Positions 1 to 9,400 of a stretch of DNA of 64,000 nucleotides are shown here, one piece after another. The DNA is from Aneurinibacillus terranovensis DSM 18919 (GTDB lineage Bacteria; Bacillota; Bacilli; Aneurinibacillales; Aneurinibacillaceae). The first letter of the stretch is position 1. The number at the start of each line of letters is the position of its first letter. The notes under the pieces were generated by a model that worked only from the letters and a program-made list of their open reading frames with translations, ran no database searches and was not told the DNA's origin. The position numbers and the translations under genes are program-made. Where the stretch lies: NCBI RefSeq assembly GCF_000430625.1, contig NZ_KE387172.1, positions 123,281-187,280 on the forward strand. Direction: 5' to 3'.

Positions 1-63
1 AAAAAAATAAGGACATGCATTCCAAACATGCTCAAGTAACTGTGCTCCACTGCAGGAACACAG

Positions 64-476
64 TTAACTGGGCGTACTGTAGGTGATGTCCGTTACCCAC
101 TTCTCGTTCGGCTTGCTTGCTGTAAACTCACGGTTTAGCACGTTCTCTTGAACTGGCAAGGAGTGCTTAGAGTTGGTTGTCGCTTTGTATTTCTTTACCG
201 TCTTGGAACGAATACCGTTCTCCTTCATGATACGAGTGACGGTACGCCGAGAGATGGATATGCCTTTTTGATGCAATCGTTCGGTCACCTTTGGGCTTCC
301 GTAAAGCTGCCTGGACTGGTCATACACTTCCTTGACTTGCTCTGTCCATTCCTTGTGCTGACGTTCACGATTACTCTCAGGGCGCCTTAGCCACTTGTAA
401 TAGCCGCTACGAGAAACTTCCATTACGCTGCACATCTTCTCCAGTCGGTACTCGGAGCGGTGTTCGTAGATGAACC
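64..476 (-). pseudogene. IS3-family transposase OrfB, C-terminally truncated
   Basis: The reading frame carries the HTH_21-like N-terminal region typical of IS3 OrfB (SRSGYYKW, then LYGSPKVTERLHQKG) and reaches the start of the rve integrase core at WVTDITY, which contains the first Asp of the DDE triad. A stop codon follows four residues later. The second Asp and the Glu are absent, so only about half of a normal OrfB of roughly 280 residues remains. The open frame extends upstream of the first Met to about position 476, overlapping the end of orfA as expected for frameshift expression. The product cannot be an active transposase. Confidence 0.85.
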
Positions 477-482
477 TATATT

Positions 483-767
483 TTACCGACGGTCTTTCGC
501 AAAGAAGTGCATCGCCTTTTTTAGAATGTCGTTCTCCTCCTGGAGATCACGAATCTGTTTTTGGAGTTCCTTCAGCCGGTTGTCTTCTGACTTTGGCCCT
601 TGTACTGCAATGATTTCTGGCTCACTGCCATACCTTTTCACCCAGCCGTACAGGGTATTGGCGTTAATCTTTAACTCACGGCTAATCTCCGCTACCGCCT
701 TCCCACTCTCCTTTATATATTGAACTGTTTGCTTCTTGTACTCCTCATCATGCTCGATCTTTTTCAT
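483..767 (-). CDS. IS3-family transposase OrfA (HTH protein)
   Basis: A 94-residue protein with an N-terminal HTH_Tnp_1 domain (EISRELKINANTLYGWVKRYG) that binds the ends of the element, followed by a C-terminal coiled coil rich in Leu, Glu and Gln (about residues 55-85) as in IS3 OrfA dimerisation regions. The ATG at 767 is preferred because an AAGGAG lies nine bases upstream; an in-frame ATG at 785 lacks this spacing. The gene looks intact, but its partner orfB is truncated, so the element is dead unless complemented in trans. Confidence 0.8.
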   Translation of the reverse strand: MKKIEHDEEYKKQTVQYIKESGKAVAEISRELKINANTLYGWVKRYGSEPEIIAVQGPKSEDNRLKELQKQIRDLQEENDILKKAMHFFAKDRR

Positions 768-835
768 AGACACAGACTCCTTCATTCAGGTTGGTGAATC
801 TAGTATAATCTGTGTCTACTATTCAGTCTAACTGC

Positions 836-1650
836 ACAGCGTGGTGTTCCGTTAGATGAAAATCCCGTTGGTGGTTCTTTTTCATTTCGTAAATTAAGTG
901 GAATGATCGCTTGTGCGTTCAGTTCATGAGCAGCTTCATAATTCTTTAGCTGGTCATAGCCAGCATCCATCATGATAAATTCGATGTCGGTATTTGAAAC
1001 TTCAGCCGCTTTATTCATCAATGCGGGTCCCATGTCGCCGTCATTTACATGAGCAGGTGTGACTTCTACAGCAATGGGAAGTTCACTTTCCGTATCAACG
1101 GCAAGATGAATTTTGTAGCCAAACCAGGTGATTTTGTTGCCATACGTATCGAACTTGGCACCCCACGTGGCATTTCCTGTGGTTTCAGACTTCTTCTTCG
1201 GCTGTTTTCGTTCATAAGCTTTAATAGCTGTACTATCAATAGCAAGATGATGGGTGGTCATCAAACCTTCGGTCTGACAAGAAGATACGAGACCATGAAA
1301 TAACTGCTCAGCAATCTGTTTTTCCACCATATCCGCGAATACACGGCTGAGTGTAGAGACAGATGGAGCATCTTCATCCAGACGAAAGCCACATTGGTAG
1401 CGAAAGCGTACGTCCGTTGTAAGCGACGATGCAGCATAGTAAATGTCGTAATGCCTTCCATAGGTGCAGCCAGAAAAGCGCGTAGAATGGCTTCGCGGCA
1501 ATATCCTGGTGCTCCTTGTGGGGTACGGCTTTTTAATTGTTTGGCATATGGACGTAAGTCCAAAGAAGAGAAAAAAATTTCTAGTCGCTCTTTTGATTCA
1601 AGTTGTAGCCATTCTTCAAAGGAAAATAGTGATTCTTGTAGAATATACAT
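836..1650 (-). pseudogene. IS1182-like (DUF772/DDE) transposase, frameshifted and truncated
   Basis: The N-terminal part (MYILQESLFSFEEW, then an AILRAFLA segment) is read in one frame from the ATG at 1650, behind an AGAGGAGG ribosome site. Homology then continues in another frame from roughly 1400-1425 (FRYQCGFRLDEDAPSVST). This frame holds the DDE-transposase motifs HLAIDSTAIKAYE, YKIHLAVDTE and MMDAGYDQ. The reading is cut at about 836, just after the NLRNEKEPP segment, where the IS3-family sequence begins. The catalytic Glu region at the C-terminus is therefore missing. One frameshift plus one truncation make it a pseudogene. The IS1182-like assignment rests on remembered family motifs. 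Confidence 0.8.
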
Positions 1651-1885
1651 AGTGGACTTCCTCCTCTTTAGTGGAAGGGTTTAGTCACCTGTATTTCTTC
1701 TACAAGTTGGGGTGAAGTCCTTTTTTGTGGCTAAAAGAGCCTTGCGGCTCTAAGAGCGAAAATTATGCAAAACGCTCAACATATTAAACCATAAATTATT
1801 GAATACTTAATTAATTATAAATTAAAAGAAAAAATATGTATTTGTAAAATTTACACAAAAATATATAGTATTTAAGTTTGTTTTT

Positions 1886-2422
1886 TTGGTTATTTTTATA
1901 GCCGGGTGCTCCCATACGACCATTTACATTTACTTCAAAGATAAAGAACCGCTGCTTTATCAACTTTTAATGGGACCGCTACAATCACTTCGACAACAGA
2001 TGAAGTCTGTACTGCGCAACACGGAGTTATCTTCTGACGACAGACTGAAATCCATCAGTAGGGTATTTATCCAATTCTGTCTCTTGAATCAGAATATGTA
2101 TACCATCTTTTTCATGACGAGAGCAACACGAGTCGATGAGGAAGACCCGGTATTGGAGGTTAATAAGTTACGGAACCAGTTGTTTGGACTGATAAGGCAA
2201 GCGATTCAAGAGTGTCTGCAGGTATGGCAAGCAGACGACCTGGTGTTGGCGTACGCCCGCATACATTTCTTTACTTTGCATGGCATCGTTGGTACTTACA
2301 CGAATTCCGACGAACCGTTCGACATACTGATGGAGAGGCTGACACCAACTTTTGATCTTGCAGTGGAAGTATTGTTGTTTGGATTCAAACAAACCGTGAA
2401 AATCGGGGCTGAACTTAAATGA
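1886..2422 (+). pseudogene. TetR-family regulator, N-terminus lost
   Basis: The product begins inside the recognition helix of a TetR/AcrR DNA-binding domain: GCSHTTIYIYFKDKEPLL matches the usual ending of that domain (A-G-V-S-x-x-T-I-Y-x-Y-F-x-x-K-E-x-L). About 30-40 residues that should precede it, including the first helices of the HTH, are absent. The remaining roughly 150 residues look like an intact ligand-binding and dimerisation domain. The apparent start is a TTG in an AT-rich stretch without a ribosome site. The break lies beside the insertion-sequence scar, so the gene was probably destroyed by transposition or a later deletion. Its former target genes are not identifiable. Confidence 0.75.
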
Positions 2423-2587
2423 AGATTGAACAGGTTTCGGAACAACCGCCGCCTCATTTTCCATCCCAAGCAGTGTGTTGGAGTAGGGGTACGAGAGAAT
2501 GGTCAAAGGTAGTCCTATTCATATGAATTTACAATATTTATTCCGTTTGGAAGTAATTGCAATCTCGCTACTAAAGGGTGCATTTAT

Positions 2588-2932
2588 ATGGTGATTATGG
2601 TGATAAAATTAGCCAACCTGGCTTTACGGTTCCTCTTGGAACTGTGCGTCCTCGCAGCGTTGGGTTACTGGGGTTTCCAGACCGGAAGAGGACTGATTGT
2701 GAAGATCGGATTGGGCATCGGAGCTTCGCTGCTGGCTGCGCTGGTTTGGGGCACGTTCGGGGCACCCGGCGCCCAGGTTCCGGTGCGTGGACCGTTGCTC
2801 CTGGTTCTGGAGTTAGTTATCTTCGGGTTAGCCGCCGCAGCGCTGTACGCCACTCGACATCCTGTCCTGGCTGGGGCCTTTCTGCTGGCCGTGGTGATCA
2901 ACCGTACCCTGATGTATGTGTGGGGGCAATGA
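2588..2932 (+). CDS. yrdB: YrdB-like small membrane protein (DUF2568)
   Basis: A 114-residue, very hydrophobic protein with about four predicted membrane segments (roughly residues 7-27, 34-53, 67-87 and 91-110) and the Trp-Gly-x-Phe-Gly-Ala-Pro motif (WGTFGAP) that I associate with the YrdB/DUF2568 family. The function of the family is unknown. The ATG at 2588 has AAAGGGTG eight bases upstream; an ATG three codons later is an alternative. It stands alone between the truncated TetR gene and the glucan synthase. Its GC content looks higher than that of the OsmC and aldehyde dehydrogenase genes further on. Confidence 0.7.
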   Translation: MVIMVIKLANLALRFLLELCVLAALGYWGFQTGRGLIVKIGLGIGASLLAALVWGTFGAPGAQVPVRGPLLLVLELVIFGLAAAALYATRHPVLAGAFLLAVVINRTLMYVWGQ

Positions 2933-3483
2933 TAAAAGGGAGCTGCCGGCATGAGGCAGTGTTTATATTAGCCACCCGACCACGCATTACGTGTCAAGAC
3001 GAGCGTCTCTAGGCTTTGGACACTCGTAACCAAGCATCCATCAAGCTGCCTACACCTTGTTTGACGTAGGTTATGCTCATGCTTCTATGAAGGACATTCC
3101 TCTAAAACCCCTATCCATTGAAATGGAATTTGTTTTAGAGGAAACAGCTAACGGGCCATTAGGAATAGCCTTCTAGAATTTTCCCGTTTTATCATCAAAA
3201 AAAATTTCGAAGGTCATCTTTGCTTAGTCAAAGGTGGCCATTTTATTTTGAGGAAAATAGAATATTTCCTTGCGTTAAAAGGGAATACCGTACTTTCCCG
3301 TTTACCACAACTGTTTGTCGGTACTGTCAAGGAGGTCAAGGGTTATGCACCCTCCCTAACCGAATTGTATCTAAATCAAACATGCTGATTTATAAAAAGA
3401 CGTGCTTAAGGGAATATTTTCATATATTACTGTTGTACTTATTTTTCAGCCACCAACAGGTTACCCAAACTCAGGAGGCTTCT
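2933..3483 (+). other. Structured intergenic region upstream of the glucan synthase
   Basis: No convincing gene is visible. The stretch is rich in inverted repeats. CTGCC/GGCAG flanks 2942-2962. AGACGAGCGTCT (about 2997-3008) is a perfect palindrome. A nested structure CCTCTAAAAC/GTTTTAGAGG (about 3100-3143) encloses TCCATTGAAATGGA, and AACGGG/CCCGTT (about 3150-3190) follows. Then comes a terminator-like hairpin at 3212-3250. An open frame runs from 3220 into the glucan synthase, but it lacks a ribosome site and is probably untranslated leader. Confidence 0.5.
3212..3250 (+). terminator. Rho-independent terminator-like hairpin
   Basis: GGTCATCTTTG (3212-3222) pairs with CAAAGGTGGCC (3229-3239) over 11 bp with two G-U pairs and a six-base loop, followed by ATTTTATTTT. 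It lies about 235 bases before the glucan synthase start, so it could end an upstream transcript or act as an attenuator in the leader. Confidence 0.6.
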
Positions 3484-6400
3484 ATGATTCTTAACAACGA
3501 CCAACTACAAACCCGCGCACGCGAGTTTGCCTTGACAAATGAATTATGTGCAACCAATCGCCTAAACGTCCGATTCTGGCCAGCTTTTCGATCCGATATG
3601 TCCAGCCTGCGTACATTTGCCGAGCGACTAGCCAACAGCAGAGTTGAATGTATGCAACCTGCTGAAGACTGGTTGCTTGACCATATTGCCTTCTTGGAGA
3701 TACAAGCGCAAGTGGTCATTGGAAAATTGCCGCGAGCTACCCTTCACCAGTTACCAAAGTTGCGGGATACTGGAATGCCACGCATCTATGCCATCTGTGA
3801 TGATTATCTAGAGCATGTGGATGGGCATTATGAAGTACACTCGTTTGAGACGTACCTGCATTCGTACCAGGAAGTGTCTGTCCTCACGATTATGGAATGT
3901 TGGGCATTACCGACCGCCATGCGAGTTGTTATCATTCGTCGTCTTGCACAAGCTATGCGTGAGGTACGACACCGACACGAGGTATGCGATTCCGTTGCAT
4001 CCTTACTAGAACGTATGGGCTCAACGGACATGTCGGATGACAAAATTCGCGCGTTATTGGAGCGCGAAACACGTAAACGCACCTTCAGTTCTACCGAAGT
4101 TGTTCATCTCGTGCTGCACCTGAGCGAATGGGAACCAGATATCCGAATAGTTCGGGACTGGCTAGCTGCATATGTGGAGAATAGTGAATCGAGCCTTGAG
4201 CAGATGGTCTCCTTTGAACACCAGCTTCAGGCGGAACTGCAGGTCACTTGTGGCAACCTGGTGCAAAGTCTGCATATTTTGGAGCGACAGCCGTGGCGTT
4301 TAACGTTCACAAAGATTTCCCACGTGGAACAAATCCTTCTATCTGACACAAGCAGTGAATATGAACGCATGGACTTTGCAAGCCGGGACTTGCTCCGTGG
4401 ACGCGTTGCGGAAATTGCTCATCAGCTGAACGTTCCGGAAACCTTGGTTGCACAAACTGTCGTGTTGCTCGCAAAGCGCCGTCAGTCGGATACGTGTTCA
4501 CCGGATGTACCATCGCGAGACGCATGTCTTGCGTATTACTTGCTCGATTCACACGGAATTGCGGCCACGCGCAGAGCGCTCTGCGAGGTGGCGCGCCCTC
4601 GCCGCTTACCGTACATTTCCATTCGCCGCCACCCATTATCCGTGTATTTATCGAGCGCAACTCTTTTATTTATCGGTTTGATGATGCTCGCTGGTGTCTG
4701 GATATCCTTCGGAATCACGAGTCGACCTCTGTCTTATCTAGCGATCTTTGTTGCGCTTGCTTTGCCTGTGAGTGAATGGGTTGTTACCATCGTGCACGAA
4801 ATGATTGGTAAATGCTGTCGGCCCACCACGCTCCTGCGCTACGACTTTTCTGATGGTTTGCCCGAAGATGCCCGTACGATGGTAGTCAAGCCAGTCATTT
4901 GGTCGAATATCGAAGAAGTAGATGATGTGGTGGATCGACTGCTGGTTCACTACCTCGCGAACCGACAGCAGCATATCCATTTCGCAATCTTGGCGGACTT
5001 TCCTGATGCACCGACCGAAACGCGGGCAGATGATGAGAAGCTCCTAGCGCACGCTGTCGCTCGAATTCAGGCATTGCGGGCGAAATATGGGTCAGATCGA
5101 TTTTTTCTATTTCATCGATCCCGTCGTTATAACTCAGTCGATGACGTGTATATGGGGTGGGAGCGTAAGCGTGGCAAATTGGTTGAGTTCGTTGAACTCT
5201 TGTCGGGTAGCGACGAGACCAGTTTTACGACAGTGTACGGACAAGCGGATGTCCTGCGAGATATCCGGTACGTGTTTACGGTCGATCACGACACACAACT
5301 CCCGATAGGCGTCGTGAGCCGCATGGCTGGTACCATCCACTTTCCGTATAATCGACCGCGGCTCAATGACGCAGAGACTCGTGTCATCGAAGGATTTGGT
5401 GTGCTGCAGCCCCGCATTGGGGTCAGTCTTGAATCTACACAAAAATCCCGTTTTGCGGCACTGTGGGCGGGGCGGCCGGGCATTGACCCGTATGCTTTTG
5501 CGGTCTCCAACCCATATCAAGATTTGTTTGGCCAGGCCATCTTTGTTGGCAAAGGCATCTTTGACGTCGAGGCGTTTCGAAAGACACTGGTCAACCGTAT
5601 TCCGGATAATCATGTGCTCAGCCATGATTTACTTGAGGGTGGTTTTCTTCGCGCTGGGTTGACTTCCGACATCGAAGTTGTAGAAGAGCACCCAAGCACT
5701 TTTTACGCGTATGAGCGCCGTGCACATCGGTGGATGCGAGGCGACTGGCAACTCATCAAGTGGTTGGGTCGAACGTGTAATGGCCGCCATTGCGATGGGC
5801 AGCGCATTGATTTATGCGGACTGACACGTTGGCAAATCATTGATAATTTGCGCCGAAGTCTCATCGCTCCTGCACTTTTGCTCGTCGCGCTGCTTGGTGT
5901 GTGTGTGCTGCCTGGCCGGGAAGTGGTGTGGGAAACGATTGTGCTGTTGACAATTTTCCTCCCGTTCCTGCGTGCTATCGCGCATGGATTTCTAGGCCGC
6001 GGCGACATGCAGACGATTGGCGTCACTTTCCTACAGAGTGTCGTGCAACTCATGACCTTACCGTTTGCCGCCGTGCTTGCATCAGACGCCGTGCTACGCA
6101 CCCTCTACCGAATGTTCGTGAGTCACCGCAAATTGCTGGAGTGGGTTCCGGCTGCACAGATGGATCGCCGTCCCGTAAACAGGCGAGTGTTTGCGTATGA
6201 GCCGGCTGGCTTCGTCGTCATTGCTCTATTTGTCGTGCTAACGTGGCTGTCCGGCGGGCCTACGAATTACGTCATCGGATTTGTTGCTTTGATTATTTGG
6301 CTCCTGTCTCGGCCGTTCATTCAGTACTTGAACCGTCCGAGAATCGAAGAGGGACGCACGTGGTTGGATGCTGCACGTCCGGAGCTAAGAGAATTGGCGC

Positions 6401-9400
6401 GACAAATATGGTCGTTTTATGAGCGGTATGTCACCGAGAACGAATCATGGTTGCCGCCTGACAATGTGCAGTATTATCCGCAGGAGACAATTGCGCATCG
6501 TACGTCGCCGACCAATATCGGGTTGTACTTGGCTTGTGTTATTGCTGCACGTGATCTAGAGTTCATTGACACCGCCATGATGGTGGAGCGCCTAGAAGCG
6601 TCGATGAAAACCCTCGTTGAAATGGAAAAGTGGAATGGGCACCTGTTTAACTGGTATGATACACGTTCAGCCAAACCGCTTGCGCCTCGGTACGTATCCA
6701 CAGTTGATTCCGGAAACTTGGTCGCATATCTGATGGTTGTACAGCAGGGGCTTCGTCAGTGGGGCCAGCGGGATTCGGCATTGCAATCCCGCATTGAGCG
6801 GCTCCTGGAAGAAATTGATCAGTTCACCGAACAAACCAATTTTGAGTCATTGTACAACGCGGATGAACGCTTGTTCTGTTTGGGGTACCATGTCGACGCA
6901 AATCGAAAAGAGACCGTTCTGTACGATTTATTGGCTTCAGAGGCACGTCAAGCCAGCTTCGTCGCAATTGCCTTAGGGCAAATTCCGGTTTCTCACTGGT
7001 TTACCTTAGCTCGTACAATGACGTTGGCTGGAGGCTGCAAAACGTTCTTGTCTTGGTTCGGCACGATGTTTGAGTATTTGATGCCGAGTCTCATTATGCG
7101 GACATACCGGAACACCGTTTGGGACTCCACATATCGAGGAGTCATTTACCGCCAGCGGGAGTATGCCGATAGACATAGCGTGCCATTTGGCATTTCCGAA
7201 AGTGGCTACTATGCGTTTGACTATCAACTGAACTACCAATATCGGGCTTTCGGTGTCCCGGGTCTTGGATTGGAACGGGGCCTAGAACGGAACCTGGTCG
7301 TTGCGCCGTATGCCACTATCATGACCTTACCGTTTTCAGGGGAAGCAGGCATGGCAGCCTTGCGTAAGTTTGAAGATTTTGGTGCGAAGGGCGAGTACGG
7401 CTTTTACGAAGCGGTTGACTTCACCGTTCAACGACTGCCAGCCGGCAGTCGTCACGAGGTCGTTCAGAGTTTTATGGCGCACCATCAGGGCATGAGTATG
7501 CTGACGATTGTCAATTTGTTAGTGAATGATATCATGATCGAGCGATTCCATGCCGATCCACACGTGCGCGCAGCGAATTTGCTTCTGCAAGAGCGAATCC
7601 CGGTAAAGGCGGCACTGATTGAAGAGCCCCTCAGGCTTCATGAGGAGTTGCCGGAATTCAATGGACAGACAGACGATGCAGAGCGGACGTTTACCGAACC
7701 GACTCCTGTACCGGAAGTAAACGTGTTGTCCAACGGCCGTATGACCAGTGTCACCACAAATGACGGAAATGGCTTGCTTACATGGAATGGGCTTGCTGTT
7801 ACGAGGTGGCGGGAAGATCCGGTTGTTGACACATCCGGTGTAATTGTTTATCTTCACGACGTCACTTCAGAGAAAACATGGAGCACGACGCGATTCCCAT
7901 GTCGGACGGCAGAGGACTCCATCGCTGTGTTTCGGCTTGATAAAACGACCTACGAGGGGAATTATCAGGGTATTTCGTCCAAATTGGAATTGGCCGTATC
8001 CCCGGAGGTCGATGCCGAGGTACGGCGGGTTCAACTGATCAACAACAGCGATAAGGAGCGCACGCTTGAGGTGACGTCGTTCTTGGAGTTGGCGTTGGCG
8101 AGCCAATCAGCAGATAGGGCCCATCCGGCTTTCAACAAGTTGTTTATTCAAACGAGCCACGACGCTAAAGCGCAGTGCTTGTTGGCTAAGCGGAGACCTC
8201 GCGAAGAGGACGAGCAGGAGCTGTGGGCAGTTCACACTGTATACGTTGATCGCCACGAGGTAGGGGATTACGAGTTTGAAACGGACCGGGAGGCATTCAT
8301 TGGCCGCGGCCATTCGTTACAAGCACCGAAGGCGATGTTCATGCGGCTGCGCGGCTCCGTCGGTTCTGTTACTGATCCGGCGTTTGCCATGTGCCGTCGT
8401 ATCCACCTTGCACCACAGGAGACTGCCACTGTTTATATCGTGACGGGTGTTGCGGAAAGTCGGGAACAGGCGATCGAGATCATTCATCGTCTATGCGAGC
8501 CGGCGCAAGCGGACCGTACTTTTCACTTAGCATGGGTACGCACGCAAATCGATCTTCGGCATCTCCACCTGTCGCCAGTACAAGCCTCTGCTGCTCAGCA
8601 CTTGGCGGGACGGCTTCTTTATACTCCGCCTCTGTCACGAGTGCGTCGGAATGCGATTGCTCACAATGCTTTAGGCCAGTCTGCCTTGTGGTCACATGGG
8701 ATTAGTGGTGACGCACCGATCGTCACGGTGTGGATCAGTAACTTGGCGGATTTACCGTTTGTCACGCTTGTGGCCCGCCAACACCAGTACTTGTGTGCAT
8801 TGGGGTTGGCAGTAGATCTCGTCGTGCTCGACGAGACCAATGATGGTTATCAGGATGAGATTATGCAACGGTTGCGTGAGAATCTCGCTGTTCGGGGGAT
8901 TGGGGAGATGAAACGTATCGTGGGGCTCAAATTTTCTCAACTGTCAGAGGCTGAACGAACGCTCCTTTTTGCGGTATCCCGTGTCCTTTTACGAGCAGGT
9001 GGCCCAAGCTTACACGCACAATTGCAAATCAGCGAAGGTGAATTACGGCCATTGCCTGGCCTGCCATTGCAGCGCGACGCGAAACGTCAACATGTACCAC
9101 ATTTTCCGGACCAAGGCGAATTTTTCAATGGATGGGGTAGTTTTGTTGAAGACGGTCGAGCGTACCAGATTTATGTGCGGAGTGGAGAATATCTACCGAG
9201 ACCGTGGAGTAATGTATTGGCCAATCCGAGATTTGGTTGCATCCTGACTGAACTTGGTACCGGTTACAGCTGGTGGCGTAACTCACGTGAGTGTAAACTC
9301 ACGCCTTGGAATAACGACCCGGTGCTCGATCAGCCAGGGGAGTGTCTCTACTTGTGTGACCTCGACACCAACAGTATCTGGTCGGCAGCCCCCAAACCAG

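Larger units (their letters stand above)
64..836 (-). mobile_element. Truncated IS3-family insertion sequence
   Basis: An orfA/orfB pair in overlapping frames on the minus strand is the layout of IS3-family elements, where the full transposase is made by programmed frameshifting. The outer boundary next to orfA lies near 820-836, where the reading frame of the neighbouring IS1182-like transposase is broken. The other end is missing: orfB stops after the first conserved Asp of the DDE triad, and positions 1-63 hold no further transposase sequence. The exact terminal inverted repeats could not be fixed by eye. The element appears to have inserted into, or recombined with, the IS1182-like copy to its right. 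Confidence 0.75.

Noticed and set aside
2578-3012. Long plus-strand frame overlapping the YrdB gene
   Set aside because: Shadow frame of a GC-rich gene; Arg/Gly/Ser-rich composition and no motif, while the other frame gives a clean membrane protein.
3220-3483. 88 extra in-frame codons at the front of the glucan synthase
   Set aside because: The stretch contains a terminator-like hairpin, has no ribosome site and no resemblance to the family; AGGAGG precedes the ATG at 3484.
5134-5625. Several 100-160 residue minus-strand frames inside ndvB
   Set aside because: They lie wholly within the coding frame of a recognised enzyme and have Arg/Cys/Ser-rich composition typical of antisense reading.
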